From assembly GCA_020853215.1 (NCBI GenBank), contig JADYZH010000075.1:34078-98077 (forward strand): a DNA stretch of 64,000 nucleotides, given 5' to 3'. Positions 20,907 to 30,835 of the stretch are shown here, in pieces. The position numbers and the translations under genes were made by a program. Source of the DNA: Sulfuritalea sp. (GTDB lineage Bacteria > Pseudomonadota > Gammaproteobacteria > Burkholderiales > Rhodocyclaceae). The notes beneath the pieces were generated by a model that was not told where the DNA came from, made no database searches, and saw only the letters and a list, made by a program, of their open reading frames with translations. Position 1 is the first letter of the stretch, and each line of letters begins with the position of its first letter.

Positions 20907-21121
20907 ATGGATTTCATGATGGCCCGAGAGCCGAATGTTTCAGCCGCTTCAACTTGCAAGATTCGGCATATTCAAACGAACCGCACCGAGTATCCGGGAC
21001 ATCGATACCTCCGTCAATTGCCTGTTTTTGACTGCAAATTCCGGAGAAATCCTCATGCCGTCCCGACAGCGCTCCGGGCCATATGCGGCGGGATTCCTCA
21101 CCTTTCACGACGTGCATGATT

Positions 21122-21877
21122 TCAATTGAATGGTCGCTTGATAGCCGGAGGAACCGGCAAGGTCGGCAAACTTGGCGGCGTCGGCGATATTGGCAGCGTT
21201 GGCAGGGTCTGGAAAGCCGGCTTCGGATGGGCTCCAAAAACGGCCATCCACAGCTCACCTGCATGTGGATATGAAACCGCTGGCGGATCGGACGGAAGCC
21301 TTGCTTCGTACTGGTTGGCCCAGGCTGCCGCGTTTCCGTATGCGGTTCGCCAATTATGGATCACCTGGGCGATAACGTCGTCCTTTGCCGGTACTTGCAT
21401 CCCACATACCCGGGCCTGGTCCTCCCTGTCCAAACCCATCGCACGATTCATTTCATTCAGCTCTTTCAGACCTTCACATCCGTCTCTTACATCCAGCTCG
21501 GTCATCGCAACGAGTACCCCAACGCCGATGTAGGGGATAGAAGTCCCGGCCATCGCCGAAACATTCCGGGTAACGTTCCTGGAAATCCGGTGCGCCAAAT
21601 TCGACGACAGCTTTCTTCCGGCAGTGTTCGCAACCAGAACTGTTTGCCGCAACTGCTCAGCCCTTGCTTCGAGATCCCGATTGACTTTCTCCAGTTCCAG
21701 AATTCTCTCCTCGAGTTCCATACTCACTTTTTCCAATGCAGCATATCTTTCTTCAAGGCTCACTGTCGCGGGATCGAGGTCTGCAATGGCAGTCGCTGAC
21801 GTAGCAGCCTCCTGTGCCTGGGCCAAATTGCTGATTGCGAAAATACAGGCTGCCAGGACCGCGATACGCATCGTCAT
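21122..21877 (-). CDS. secreted coiled-coil protein with proline-rich C-terminal tail, unknown function
   Basis: The ORF track starts far upstream in the dispersed repeat. The real start is probably ATG 21877 or 21871, giving a signal peptide (RIAVLAACIFAISNLAQAQ) and about 250 residues. After cleavage comes a leucine/glutamate heptad region (about 45-95; ERILELEKVNRDLEARAEQL). A glycine/valine hydrophobic stretch (IPYIGVGVLVAMTELDV) and a tail rich in PTLP/SPTPP units follow. I do not recognise a family. It could span or associate with the envelope. It lies between the CHASE kinase and the fliH operon, divergent from fliH. Confidence 0.6.
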   Translation of the reverse strand: MTMRIAVLAACIFAISNLAQAQEAATSATAIADLDPATVSLEERYAALEKVSMELEERILELEKVNRDLEARAEQLRQTVLVANTAGRKLSSNLAHRISRNVTRNVSAMAGTSIPYIGVGVLVAMTELDVRDGCEGLKELNEMNRAMGLDREDQARVCGMQVPAKDDVIAQVIHNWRTAYGNAAAWANQYEARLPSDPPAVSYPHAGELWMAVFGAHPKPAFQTLPTLPISPTPPSLPTLPVPPAIKRPFN

Positions 21878-22113
21878 GGCGTCACGCAAAAGTATGCATC
21901 GCTTTGCCGATGACAGAAGCGATGTGGCCTTGATATCGATAATTGGTACTGCGCGCGTCCCGGTCACCATATTCGCCGCCTTCATATTCGGACAAGTGAT
22001 TGTCCGCGGTCCGTCCAGTCGATGGCGCAATGCAGCCGACATCGACGATAAGGCAAGTCCTGACCCGCAATGCGTGATGGGCGCCCCGTCCCCATGCCTC
22101 TTCTGCCCCGTGC

Positions 22114-22192
22114 CTACGTAGATACCGCAGTTTGTCGCGTATTTCACGGATAAACAAAATACCACCCCTTTGAGAGTATCACTCTCCATGGG
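22114..22192 (-). repeat. dispersed intergenic repeat, copy C (in the 21878-22331 intergenic region)
   Basis: CTACGTAG is at 22114-22121, followed by the CAAAC and ATCCGTGAA blocks and the flanks CTCTCAAAGG and CCCATGG (minus-strand reading). The CTACGTAG end is distal to fliH, whose start lies about 140 bases beyond the element. The remaining part of this 454-base gap holds no gene I can support. A 37-codon ORF at 22267 with a good GGGGA site overlaps the fliH start in another frame. Confidence 0.85.
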
Positions 22193-22331
22193 ACGCGAAC
22201 ATTCAGTTGCCTTTCTTTGCCAGACGAATCGCAAGCAGTCGCGGCCTTTTTACGGGGAAATCAGCAATGAGCAGCAACATTTCCGCGACCACCCGGCAGC
22301 CGAATCATTTCCGCGACGACCCAGGATTTCC

Positions 22332-23009
22332 ATGCCTCAACCCAAACCTTCGCCGACTGCCTGGAAACGCTGGGAACTGACGCACTTCACCGAAGCTGCC
22401 AGTACAGCCACCACCAAAGCCAGGTCCGTCATGACGCACCTGCCGCCGGACGCCGTGGCGCCACCGCCGACTTTCGCTGACGAGGAAATTGCCCGTTTGC
22501 GCGAGGCAGCCCGACAGGAAGGCTATCAGGCGGGTTTCGACTCGGGTCGCGAAGCGGCTGCGGCAACCGGACACGAACTCGCCGCGCGACTGGGGCAGGC
22601 CATTTCCCGCTTCGACTCTGGCGTTTCCCAGCTCGAACAAGCCGTGGCAAGCGAAGTTCTGGCGCTGGCGCTCGAAATTGCGCGCAAGGTCGTTCACCAG
22701 ACCATTGCCGTGAAGCCCCGGATCATCCTCGACGTGATCCGGGAAGCCCTGCTGCAAATGCCTTTGCAGCACGCAATGATTCACCTCAATACGGAAGATG
22801 CCGCGCTGGTGCGCGCCCATGCCGGTGAGCAACTAGCGCATGCCGGCCACCGCATCCAGGACGACCCCCAGCTGGCGCGCGGCGATGTCGTTATCGATAC
22901 CGGCGGCGCGCATCTGAACGCCCGCCTCGCTACACGCTGGCAAAACGTCATCGCCACGCTCGGCCAAGACACGCCCTGGCTTGAAGCAGACGAGACAGGG
23001 CACTCATGA
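22332..23009 (+). CDS. fliH: flagellar export ATPase regulator FliH
   Basis: FliH is the stator-like partner that regulates the FliI ATPase and docks it to the C-ring. I place the start at ATG 22332 (CCAGGA five bases upstream), giving 225 residues and the typical N-terminus WKRWELTHF. The upstream 54 codons of the ORF run through the repeat and are not conserved-looking. The Gly/Ala heptad region [13 protein letters not shown] and the C-terminal domain ([22 protein letters not shown]) fit the family. It is the first gene of a fliH-to-fliR transcript and overlaps fliI by four bases. Confidence 0.93.
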   Translation: MPQPKPSPTAWKRWELTHFTEAASTATTKARSVMTHLPPDAVAPPPTFADEEIARLREAARQEGYQAGFDSGREAAAATGHELAARLGQAISRFDSGVSQLEQAVASEVLALALEIARKVVHQTIAVKPRIILDVIREALLQMPLQHAMIHLNTEDAALVRAHAGEQLAHAGHRIQDDPQLARGDVVIDTGGAHLNARLATRWQNVIATLGQDTPWLEADETGHS

Positions 23010-24397
23010 ATCCGCAACGAATGGCACAGTATCTCGATCAGTGCCGCGTCCAGGTCGCCGCTGCCCAGGCCCGAAATCTTGCCGGGCGCCTGACCCGCAT
23101 CAACGGACTGGTGATGGAGGCTTCCGGCCTGAAGTTGCCGCTAGGAGCCGCGGTACGCATCCAGACGCCAGGCGCCGGCATGGTCGAAGCCGAAATTGTC
23201 GGCTTTGCCGGCGACCGGCTATTCATGATGCCCGCGGAAGACGTCTATGGACTGGCCCCGGGCGCGCTTGTGCTGCCACAGGAACCGCCGCTGGGCGCTC
23301 CGGTTTTCGGGCAAAGTCCGCCGGCGAAACGCCGCGCTCGGGATCGCACCAAACACCTGCCGGTGGGCGATGAGCTGCTGGGTCGGGTGGTGGATGGCAA
23401 TGGCCGGCCGCTCGACGATCTAGGCCCCATCGTTACCAGTCACCAGCATTCATTGGCGAGCCGTCCGCTTAATCCGTTGAAACGGGAGCCGATTCGTCAC
23501 AGCATGGATGTCGGCATCCGTGCCATCAACGGCTTGCTGACGGTGGGTCGCGGACAGCGTCTGGGCCTTTTCGCCGGCTCGGGCGTGGGTAAGAGTGTGC
23601 TGCTGGGCATGATGGCGCGCTACACCGGAGCGGACCGTATCGTGGTTGGACTGATCGGCGAACGCGGCCGCGAAGTACAAGAGTTCATCGACCAGAATCT
23701 GGGCCGCGAAGGTCGCGCCCGCTCTGTCGTCGTCGCCGCTCCGGCCGATGTCAGCCCCTTGCTGCGACTGCAAGGTGCGGCCTATGCAACTGCGATTGCC
23801 GAGCACTTTCGCGATGAGGGCCAGCATGTATTGCTGATCATGGATTCACTCACCCGCTACGCCATGGCGCAGCGCGAAATTGCCCTGGCCATCGGCGAAC
23901 CACCGGTCACCCGTGGTTATCCTCCCTCGGTTTTCGCCCGCCTGCCACAACTGGTGGAACGCGCCGGTAACGGACCCCCTGGCGGCGGCTCGATCACCGC
24001 TTTCTACACGGTGCTCACCGAGGGCGATGATCCACAGGATCCGATTGCCGATGCCGCGCGTGCCATCCTCGATGGCCATATCGTGCTCGGACGCCAACTG
24101 GCCGACGCCGGACACTATCCGGCCATCGATATCGAGCAGTCCATCTCGCGCGTGATGCCCCAGCTCATCACGCCGCAGCAACTCGAACTGGCACGCCACT
24201 TCAAGCAGCTCTATTCACGCTACCAGCGCGCCCGCGACCTTCTCGCTGTCGGCGCCTACGCACCCGGCTCCGATCTGCTGCTCGACCGCGCGATAGCGCT
24301 CTACCCGAAGATCGAAGCCTTCCTCCAGCAACCCATCGAAGAACGCGCCAGCAGTGACAGTGCGGCGCAGCGCCTCGGCGAATTGTTCACGGCATGA
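23006..24397 (+). CDS. fliI: flagellum-specific export ATPase FliI
   Basis: The 463-residue F1-beta-like ATPase of the flagellar type III export apparatus acts at the inner membrane with FliH and FliJ. Walker A ([13 protein letters not shown]), Walker B ([13 protein letters not shown]) and the following [16 protein letters not shown] are all intact. The length is normal. It starts within the fliH stop (ATGA overlap) and is followed 41 bases later by fliJ. Confidence 0.98.
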   Translation: MNPQRMAQYLDQCRVQVAAAQARNLAGRLTRINGLVMEASGLKLPLGAAVRIQTPGAGMVEAEIVGFAGDRLFMMPAEDVYGLAPGALVLPQEPPLGAPVFGQSPPAKRRARDRTKHLPVGDELLGRVVDGNGRPLDDLGPIVTSHQHSLASRPLNPLKREPIRHSMDVGIRAINGLLTVGRGQRLGLFAGSGVGKSVLLGMMARYTGADRIVVGLIGERGREVQEFIDQNLGREGRARSVVVAAPADVSPLLRLQGAAYATAIAEHFRDEGQHVLLIMDSLTRYAMAQREIALAIGEPPVTRGYPPSVFARLPQLVERAGNGPPGGGSITAFYTVLTEGDDPQDPIADAARAILDGHIVLGRQLADAGHYPAIDIEQSISRVMPQLITPQQLELARHFKQLYSRYQRARDLLAVGAYAPGSDLLLDRAIALYPKIEAFLQQPIEERASSDSAAQRLGELFTA

Positions 24398-24438
24398 CAT
24401 TGGCGCCAGCTGACATCACTTTCTGAAAGCCCTTCAAC

Positions 24439-24927
24439 ATGGCCTCAAACTTTCCCCTGCAATCCTTGCTCGACCTCTCCCAATTGCACCTCGACGAAGC
24501 GGCTCGCGAACTGGGCAAACTGATCGCCGGAGAGCAGGAAGCCTCCAAGAGGCTCAGCATGCTGGTGCAGTACCGGGAGGAATATCATGCGCGGTTTCTG
24601 GCCCAGGCAAAAAGTGGCATCGGCCTGGGTGAGTGGAGCAACTACACCCACTTTCTTGCCCGCATCGATGATGCCATCGTACCGGCTGCGCTGGCCGTGA
24701 CGCAGACCCAGCAGCAGACTCTGGCCGGCCAGCAGAACTGGATGGGGAAACACGGACGCGTCAGAGCCTTCGGTACCTTGGCCGACCGTCATCAGTCACA
24801 CGTCGATTCGCAAGAGCAACGCACGGAACAGAAAGCCAGCGACGAACATGGCGCGCGGCGACATGGTGCAATGGAAAGCGAGTGGAATCCCTTCCGGATG
24901 CTCGCACCAGCCCTTCCGACAGGTTAG
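24439..24927 (+). CDS. fliJ: flagellar export protein FliJ
   Basis: FliJ is a small coiled-coil protein of the export ATPase complex that also escorts chaperones. The 162 residues are mainly helical. The family-like opening FPLQSLLDLSQLHLDEAAREL is followed by long amphipathic helices and a charged tail. Sequence conservation in this family is weak; the position between fliI and fliK is the strongest evidence. The C-terminal 20 residues extend a little beyond the usual FliJ length. Confidence 0.88.
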   Translation: MASNFPLQSLLDLSQLHLDEAARELGKLIAGEQEASKRLSMLVQYREEYHARFLAQAKSGIGLGEWSNYTHFLARIDDAIVPAALAVTQTQQQTLAGQQNWMGKHGRVRAFGTLADRHQSHVDSQEQRTEQKASDEHGARRHGAMESEWNPFRMLAPALPTG

Positions 24928-24999
24928 TTCCGAGGCCAAGAGCGTGGCACAAGCCTTGCTTGAACTAACGCATGACAATCCAGGCCGGAAGAAAATCAA

Positions 25000-26202
25000 A
25001 TGAATGAAATCCTGATGACACCGCAGTCCGGAGCCGCGCCGACCCAGGCCTCCGGCCGCAGCGCCGAATCTCGCGCCGGTGAAGCCGCCAAGGGCGACAC
25101 AGAAACGGGCCCGCAAGTACTGTTTGCGGCGGTCCTGAAAGCGAAAAGCGAAAAGCAGCCGACGGAATCCGGCAAGGAAGTTCCATCCGACACGGAGTCA
25201 CCGCCGATTGATGGCGCATCCGGCGTACCAACCGTTGCTGCGCCGGATCTGCTTACCATGCTGGTGGCGGAACACCCTCTCGCCGCAAAAGCGGAGCAGA
25301 CGGCCTTTGCACCCGCAACCCCGCCGGCCGGCCAAGTTCAGCTTGATCCGCTCGCCGTTGTGGCGCCGGCAGCTCCGCCGACGCAAGCCCCCTCCCCGAG
25401 CGACGCCATGGCAACTTTTGATACCTCGCGCCACCCCGCCGGGATCGATACCAATCCCGGCGACACCGTATCGCCAACGCCGACTTTCCTGTCGGCTGAG
25501 ACGCCGGATGCCAAGAACAGTTCCGGCCGGCGGCAGGGAGAGCCGGGGGTCGATCACGGCAACATGGCAAGCCCTGCCCCGGACAAGCTTGCCGTCGACG
25601 CGGCAATTGCTGCCACCTCCGCAAAGGCAGGCACCGCTTCAATGGCCAATGATTTATATGAACAGGATTTCCGCACCGCCATCGATCGCGCGTCGGGCAA
25701 CCCGGCAGCCATCGGGGTACAGACCAGCGCAACATCTGCACCCATGCCGCCCGCACCCGGCCTGCGTGTGGAAACCCCATTGGGCCAGCCAGGCTGGCGC
25801 GATGAAGTCGGCCAGAAGCTGACGTGGATGGTGAGCAATAACCGGCAACAAGCTGAACTCGTATTGAATCCACCCCAGCTCGGCCGTATAGAAGTCGCGC
25901 TGACCATCGAGGACGACCGCGCCAGCGTGAGCTTTGCCACGCCCCACGCAGCGGTACGCGAGACGCTTGAAAACTCCGTGGCGCGACTGCGTGAAATGCT
26001 CGCCGACGCCGGCGTCACGCTCGGTCAAACCCAGGTCGGCACCAACTCCGGCAATGACCCGAATCCAATGCACCCGAAAATTGATCGCTTTCTATCCACC
26101 CGCCCGGCCGGTGAAGGCCATGCCGCCACAATCGGTCTGCCTGGCAGCGAATCGGCATGGCGTTCCACCACCAGTCGCGGTATGGTGGACGTTTTTGCCT
26201 AG
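25000..26202 (+). CDS. fliK: flagellar hook-length control protein FliK
   Basis: The 400-residue secreted ruler measures hook length and switches export specificity through FlhB. The first 265 residues are a low-complexity Ala/Pro/Thr-rich ruler region. The conserved C-terminal hook domain carries the signature QQAELVLNPPQLGRIEVAL, followed by VSFATPHAAVRETLE. It sits in the usual fliJ-fliK-fliL order. A second FliK-like gene lies at 55848-57020. Confidence 0.95.
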   Translation: MNEILMTPQSGAAPTQASGRSAESRAGEAAKGDTETGPQVLFAAVLKAKSEKQPTESGKEVPSDTESPPIDGASGVPTVAAPDLLTMLVAEHPLAAKAEQTAFAPATPPAGQVQLDPLAVVAPAAPPTQAPSPSDAMATFDTSRHPAGIDTNPGDTVSPTPTFLSAETPDAKNSSGRRQGEPGVDHGNMASPAPDKLAVDAAIAATSAKAGTASMANDLYEQDFRTAIDRASGNPAAIGVQTSATSAPMPPAPGLRVETPLGQPGWRDEVGQKLTWMVSNNRQQAELVLNPPQLGRIEVALTIEDDRASVSFATPHAAVRETLENSVARLREMLADAGVTLGQTQVGTNSGNDPNPMHPKIDRFLSTRPAGEGHAATIGLPGSESAWRSTTSRGMVDVFA

Positions 26203-26309
26203 CGTGGTCAGCGCATGACGCCGGAACGGCGCCGATGTTGCGGTAGTAGCGCAAAAGCAGGAGCCGCGACGCATACCGCATATCCATGACTCTACTCCGG
26301 AGAACTTGA

Positions 26310-26888
26310 ATGGCAGATACCAAAAAGGCAGAGACGGAAGCTGCGCCACCACCGCCCAAGAAGAAGAGTAAATGGCTGCTGTTCATCATTATCGGCATAG
26401 CGGGTTTGGCACTGGGGGGGGGTGGCGCCTACTTTCTGGTGAAAAAGCAGGTGACCGAAGAAAGTGCGGACGCGCCGGCGCCGGAAGGTGCAAAGAAGAA
26501 GAAAGCCGACAACGCCGCCCCACCCGTGTTCTACAAATTCGACAAGCCATTTACCGTCAAGCTGCAAACAGAGCAGCAGGAAGCCTACTTGCAAGCCGAG
26601 GTGCAGTTGAAACTGCCGGACGCGCAGAGCGTCGATCTGATCAAACAGTACGAGCCGGAATTGAAACATCGCATTACCTTGACCATGATGGGAAAAAAAG
26701 CGTCGGTCATCGGCACGGCCGACGGCGTGCAACAACTGGCCAACGAATTGCGTAGCGTCACCAACAGCGTCATCGTTCCGGCATCAGTGCCGAAGGGCAA
26801 ACCTGTCGCCGAAACAGACCCTGCCACGATCCCCGACGCTGATGCCCCGGTACAATCCGTGCTATTCTCAAGCTTCATCATCCAGTGA
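26310..26888 (+). CDS. fliL: flagellar basal body-associated protein FliL
   Basis: FliL is a single-pass inner-membrane protein that encircles the stator and supports motor output. A Lys-rich cytoplasmic N-terminus (PPPKKKSKW) precedes one membrane segment (LLFIIIGIAGLALGGGGAYFLV). A charged linker and the periplasmic FliL domain (FYKFDKPFTVKL, EAYLQAEVQLKL) follow. The 192 residues are near family length. It ends 28 bases before the preferred fliM start. Confidence 0.95.
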   Translation: MADTKKAETEAAPPPPKKKSKWLLFIIIGIAGLALGGGGAYFLVKKQVTEESADAPAPEGAKKKKADNAAPPVFYKFDKPFTVKLQTEQQEAYLQAEVQLKLPDAQSVDLIKQYEPELKHRITLTMMGKKASVIGTADGVQQLANELRSVTNSVIVPASVPKGKPVAETDPATIPDADAPVQSVLFSSFIIQ

Positions 26889-26916
26889 TTCCGCGCCCTT
26901 TCAAGGGCGAACCCGC

Positions 26917-27894
26917 ATGGCCGAGGATTTTCTCTCCCAAGAAGAAGTCGACGCACTACTCAAGGGCGTTACCGGCGAAACCGACGAGACGGCGTCGAAT
27001 GTCAGTGACCCCGGGGGCGTCAAATCCTACGACATAGGCCGTCAGGAGCGCATCGTTCGCGGCCGCATGCCGACGATGGAGCTCATCAACGAGCGTTTTG
27101 CCCGCTACCTGCGCATCGGCCTGTTCAATTTCATGCACAAGGGCGTCGAGGTATCCGTCGGCCCGATCAAGGTCCAGAAGTACAGCGAGTTCATCCGCAA
27201 CCTGGTGGTTCCCACCAACCTCAACCTGATTCAGGCCAAGCCATTGCGTGGCTCCGGGCTGATCGTGCTGGACCCGAATCTGGTCTTTCTTGTCGTCGAC
27301 AACATGTTTGGTGGCGACGGCCGTTTCCATACACGGGTCGAAGGCCGCGACTTCACGGCGACCGAGCAGCGAATCATCCAGGGACTGCTCGGGGTTGTCT
27401 TCGAGGAATATCAGAGGGCCTGGCAACCGGTTTATCCGCTCACCTTCGAATATGTGCGTTCCGAAATGAACACACAGTTCGCCAACATTGCGACGCCATC
27501 GGAAGTAGTGATAGCCATCACCTTCAACCTCGAATTTTCCGGCAACACGTCGGACCTGCACATCTGCCTACCCTACTCGATGGTCGAGCCCATTCGTGAC
27601 ATGCTCAACAGCGCCATGCACAGCGAGCAGGCGTCGTCCGACAATCGCTGGACCAGCATGCTGACGCGACAACTGCAAACCGCGGAAGTGGAGCTTGTTT
27701 CCACGCTGGGCTCGACAAGCATTACGTTTGGGGAGATCATAAACATGAAAGTCGGCGACGTAGTACCGCTGACGATCGAGGAAAATGTTCGGGCCACGGT
27801 GGATGGAGTGCCTGTCGTCGAGGCCCGATACGGTATTCGAAACGGACAGTACGCGCTCAAAATCAATCGCTTCCTTAGCGAAAAAGAAGCCTGA
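26917..27894 (+). CDS. fliM: flagellar motor switch protein FliM
   Basis: FliM is the C-ring protein that binds phosphorylated CheY. The start is set at ATG 26917 so the protein begins MAEDFLSQEEVDALL, the CheY-binding motif; the longer ORF start has no support. The product has 325 residues. The middle domain contains the MFGGDGRF stretch, and the C-terminal SpoA-like domain ends the protein. The upstream AAGGGCGA serves as ribosome site. Confidence 0.98.
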   Translation: MAEDFLSQEEVDALLKGVTGETDETASNVSDPGGVKSYDIGRQERIVRGRMPTMELINERFARYLRIGLFNFMHKGVEVSVGPIKVQKYSEFIRNLVVPTNLNLIQAKPLRGSGLIVLDPNLVFLVVDNMFGGDGRFHTRVEGRDFTATEQRIIQGLLGVVFEEYQRAWQPVYPLTFEYVRSEMNTQFANIATPSEVVIAITFNLEFSGNTSDLHICLPYSMVEPIRDMLNSAMHSEQASSDNRWTSMLTRQLQTAEVELVSTLGSTSITFGEIINMKVGDVVPLTIEENVRATVDGVPVVEARYGIRNGQYALKINRFLSEKEA

Positions 27895-27942
27895 CGACTC
27901 CATCGGGCGCTGCCGCAAGCGTCATAAATGTCGGAGAAGTGA

Positions 27943-28371
27943 ATGAACCTGAAAACTGCACCTGCCAGCGTCGAACAACCGGTCTCGGATGACGATTGGG
28001 CCGCTGCCATGGGCGAACAGGCCACAATCGAAGCGTCACCCGGCCCGGTCATCCAGCCAGCGCAGATTTTCGAGCAGTTTGCCGAGACAGACGGCAAGTC
28101 GCCGACGCCACAAGGTTTTGACATGATCATGGACATCCCGGTCGCACTCACGGTGGAACTGGGCCGTACCAAGATTTCCATCCGCAATCTGTTGCAACTG
28201 GCGCACGGCTCGGTAGTCGAGCTTGACGGCATGGCCGGCGAGCCGATGGACGTATTGATCAACGGCACGCTGATCGCACAGGGCGAGGTAGTCGTGGTCA
28301 ACGACAAATTCGGCATCCGCCTGACCGACATCATCACACCGCAGGAACGCATCCGCAAACTGAACCGCTGA
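27943..28371 (+). CDS. fliN: flagellar motor switch protein FliN
   Basis: The 142-residue C-ring protein has a variable acidic N-terminus (about 1-60) and a C-terminal SpoA domain with the signature MDIPVALTVELGRTKISIRN, and it ends RLTDIITPQERI. GGAG lies eight bases before the ATG. It follows fliM by 48 bases. Confidence 0.97.
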   Translation: MNLKTAPASVEQPVSDDDWAAAMGEQATIEASPGPVIQPAQIFEQFAETDGKSPTPQGFDMIMDIPVALTVELGRTKISIRNLLQLAHGSVVELDGMAGEPMDVLINGTLIAQGEVVVVNDKFGIRLTDIITPQERIRKLNR

Positions 28372-28487
28372 TAAGTCGGCGCTTACCCCCTTTGCTTCAC
28401 GGCTTTTCAAGCCGTCGGGGCTCTATGCTTGCACCAATATTTCCGCCGCTGCTCCGCCACCGCGCGGTGATGCGGTTTCAGGTGCGC

Positions 28488-28892
28488 ATGCGCAAACTTA
28501 TCACCTTCTTCGTCACCGGTTTCCTGCTTGCCGCGGACCTCTCGGCGCAAGCAGTAGCCCCGCCATCGGTAAGCGGTGGCCTGGCGCAGATGCTACTTGG
28601 CCTGGGCGGCGTCCTGGCACTCCTGGTAGGCAGTCTCTGGCTTCTGAAAAAACTCACGGCACCACGCGGCGCGGCAGCCGGGCTGATGCGGGTCGTCGCC
28701 GCCACCGCGGTGGGCGGGCGTGAGCGCGTGGTCATCGTTGAAGTCGGCAGCACATGGCTGGTGCTGGGCGTAGCCCCCGGTCACGTTTCCGCCTTGGCCG
28801 AGATTCCTCGTCAACCGGTTTCCGAACCCCCATCCGGAGCGGCAGCACCCCCTGTACCTGGCTGGCTGCAGCCGTTGATGAAGCGACGTTAG
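28488..28892 (+). CDS. fliO: flagellar biosynthesis protein FliO
   Basis: FliO is a small membrane protein that stabilises the FliP/Q/R export gate during assembly. I favour ATG 28488, giving a signal-like start ([18 protein letters not shown]) and about 134 residues; ATG 28470 and the ORF start 28392 are alternatives. One strong membrane segment ([21 protein letters not shown]) is followed by the family-type [19 protein letters not shown] and a Pro-rich tail. Its position between fliN and fliP confirms the call. Confidence 0.9.
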   Translation: MRKLITFFVTGFLLAADLSAQAVAPPSVSGGLAQMLLGLGGVLALLVGSLWLLKKLTAPRGAAAGLMRVVAATAVGGRERVVIVEVGSTWLVLGVAPGHVSALAEIPRQPVSEPPSGAAAPPVPGWLQPLMKRR

Positions 28893-28894
28893 TC

Positions 28895-29629
28895 ATGCCG
28901 GCGCGATTTCTCGCCATTTTTTTCCTGCTTTCACCGGCGCAGGCATTTGCCCAGGCGCTACCTGCGCTCACCAGCACCCCAATGGCGAGCGGCGGCATCC
29001 AGTGGTCACTATCGATTCAAACCCTGCTGCTACTCACCGGCATTACTTTCCTGCCGGCCCTGATCCTTATGATGACCAGCTTCACTCGCATCATCATCGT
29101 CTTCTCCTTGCTGCGTCACGCCTTGGGAACCCAAACTTCGCCGCCGAACCAGGTCCTGGTCGGATTGGCGCTGTTCCTCACATTTTTCATCATGGCCCCG
29201 GTCGGCGAGCGGATCTACAACGAAGCCTATCTGCCTCTGGCCGAAAACAAGATCAGTTTCCAGGAAGCCCTGGAGAAGGGTGCTGTGCCGCTGCGCAACT
29301 TCATGCTGAAGCAGGTCCGCGACGCCGACCTTGCCACATTTTCAAGAATCGCCAAGCAACCCGCTCCGGTCAGAGCCGACGAGATCCCCATGCGCATCCT
29401 GATTCCGGCCTTCGTCACTTCGGAACTGAAGACGGCCTTCCAGATCGGCTTCATCGTTTTCATCCCGTTTCTCATCATCGACATGATCGTCGCCTCAGTG
29501 TTGATGTCGATGGGTATGATGATGATGTCGCCGGTCATCGTTGCCCTGCCTTTCAAGATCATGCTTTTTGTCCTGGTCGATGGCTGGAACCTGCTGATCG
29601 GCTCGCTGGTCCTGAGTTTCGGTCAATGA
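28895..29629 (+). CDS. fliP: flagellar export gate protein FliP
   Basis: FliP is the core export-gate membrane protein. ATG 28895 follows the fliO stop at once and gives a cleaved signal peptide ([16 protein letters not shown]) and 244 residues; the ORF-track start lies inside fliO. The signature regions [19 protein letters not shown] and [17 protein letters not shown] are intact. Its stop overlaps the fliQ start (ATGA). Confidence 0.97.
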   Translation: MPARFLAIFFLLSPAQAFAQALPALTSTPMASGGIQWSLSIQTLLLLTGITFLPALILMMTSFTRIIIVFSLLRHALGTQTSPPNQVLVGLALFLTFFIMAPVGERIYNEAYLPLAENKISFQEALEKGAVPLRNFMLKQVRDADLATFSRIAKQPAPVRADEIPMRILIPAFVTSELKTAFQIGFIVFIPFLIIDMIVASVLMSMGMMMMSPVIVALPFKIMLFVLVDGWNLLIGSLVLSFGQ

Positions 29630-29895
29630 CCCCGACCACCGTCATCGAAATCGGCCGTGGTGCGCTTGAGCTTACGTTGCTGATTTCCGCGCCGCTGTTC
29701 ATCGCCGCGCTGGTGACCGGACTGATTGTCAGCATCTTTCAGGCGGCCACCCAGATCAATGAGGCGACACTTTCCTTCGTGCCGAAGCTGGTGGCGATTT
29801 TCGTTACCCTGATTCTCGCCGGGCCGTGGATGATCACCATGATGACCGACTACATGCAGCGCCTCTACGGTTCGATTCCCGGAGTCATCGGTTAG
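29626..29895 (+). CDS. fliQ: flagellar export gate protein FliQ
   Basis: The 89-residue two-helix export-gate protein starts at the ATG that overlaps the fliP stop; the ORF track shows it only as the tail of a longer shadow ORF (29002). The typical motifs [32 protein letters not shown] and the second helix ([13 protein letters not shown]) are present. It is separated from fliR by a 152-base palindromic insertion-like segment, which is unusual in this operon. Confidence 0.96.
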   Translation: MTPTTVIEIGRGALELTLLISAPLFIAALVTGLIVSIFQAATQINEATLSFVPKLVAIFVTLILAGPWMITMMTDYMQRLYGSIPGVIG

Positions 29896-29924
29896 GATCC
29901 GTTCTCAATCATGCGACGGTGGCG

Positions 29925-30025
29925 CCGGGATCAAATTGGGATGCGATGCAAGGCGCTGCGACGCCGCGATGTTCATACCTCGCCAGGAGTCGCAACGCCG
30001 CAGCGCGCCCAATTTGGCCCGGTCC
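29925..30025. repeat. imperfect long inverted repeat between fliQ and fliR (REP- or MITE-like)
   Basis: The outer arms GGGATCAAATTGGG and, 60 bases on, CCCAATTTGGCCC are near-perfect complements. Inside them, further complementary blocks (GCGCTGCGACGCCGC against CGCAACGCCGCAGCGC) allow a long cruciform or RNA hairpin. No second copy was found in this window. The place in the middle of a tight operon suggests an inserted intergenic element rather than a gene. Confidence 0.65.
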
Positions 30026-30047
30026 TCCGGGTTGAGGCCGGACCCTC

Positions 30048-30833
30048 GTGATTTCGGTCAGCTCGGCCCAGCTCGATGCCTGGCTGGGCCTGTTTATTTT
30101 CCCCCTGACGCGGATTCTTGCGTTGTTGGCCACCGCACCGGTATTCAACAATGCGGCGTTGCCAGTGCGCATCCGCCTGGTCGCGGGTCTGGCCATCACC
30201 TTCGCACTGGCGCCTGCCATGCCTGCACCGCCGCCGATTCCGGCGGGATCCTGGCTGGGACTTGCCGTCATCGGAGAGCAGATGCTGATCGGCATGATGA
30301 TGGGTTTTGCCCTGCGCATTACCTTTGTCGCCCTCGATGTGGCCGGCGAATTGATCGGCCTCCAGATGGGACTTTCCTTCGCCACGTTTTTCGATCCCGG
30401 CAGCAGCGGCGAATCACCGGTGATCGCCGCCTTCCTCGGGCTGCTGACGGCGCTGATTTTTCTCGCCATGAACGGGCACCTGCTGACGCTCACGCTGCTG
30501 GCGGAAAGCTTTACGCTGTTGCCCGTGAGCACCGCCCCGTTTCATGCGGTGGCGCTATCATCGCTGCTGACGGCCTCGGCCATGATGTTTTCCCTGGGGG
30601 TGATGCTGGCCCTGCCGCTGATCACCGCGCTCTTGGTCACCAACATTTCGCTGGGTGTTCTGGCCCGCGTTGCGCCGACCCTGAATTTGTTTGCGGTGGG
30701 TTTCCCTGTCACGCTGGCGCTGGGTTTCATCGTCCTGCTGCTGTCCCTGCCCTACATCGGCGCCGCCATGGAAGGGGTGTTCAACGGCGGCTTCATGGCA
30801 CTGGAGGCAATCCTGCGCGCCGCCGCCGGATAA
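30048..30833 (+). CDS. fliR: flagellar export gate protein FliR
   Basis: The 261-residue polytopic membrane protein completes the FliPQR gate. It begins at GTG 30048 (MISVSSAQLDAW). About six hydrophobic segments are visible, with family stretches RILALLATAPVFNNAALP and GLQMGLSFATFFDPGS-like sequence. It is the last gene of the fliH-fliR unit and converges on the next gene with two bases between them. Confidence 0.96.
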   Translation: MISVSSAQLDAWLGLFIFPLTRILALLATAPVFNNAALPVRIRLVAGLAITFALAPAMPAPPPIPAGSWLGLAVIGEQMLIGMMMGFALRITFVALDVAGELIGLQMGLSFATFFDPGSSGESPVIAAFLGLLTALIFLAMNGHLLTLTLLAESFTLLPVSTAPFHAVALSSLLTASAMMFSLGVMLALPLITALLVTNISLGVLARVAPTLNLFAVGFPVTLALGFIVLLLSLPYIGAAMEGVFNGGFMALEAILRAAAG

Positions 30834-30835
30834 GG

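Noticed and set aside
22267-22380. 37-codon ORF with a good ribosome site overlapping the fliH start
   Set aside because: It has a good GGGGA site but no recognisable product, and overlaps fliH in another frame. It may be a chance ORF; kept only as a note.
29002-29625. Long 5' extension of the fliQ ORF
   Set aside because: It runs out of frame across fliP. The real fliQ starts at the ATGA overlap with the fliP stop.
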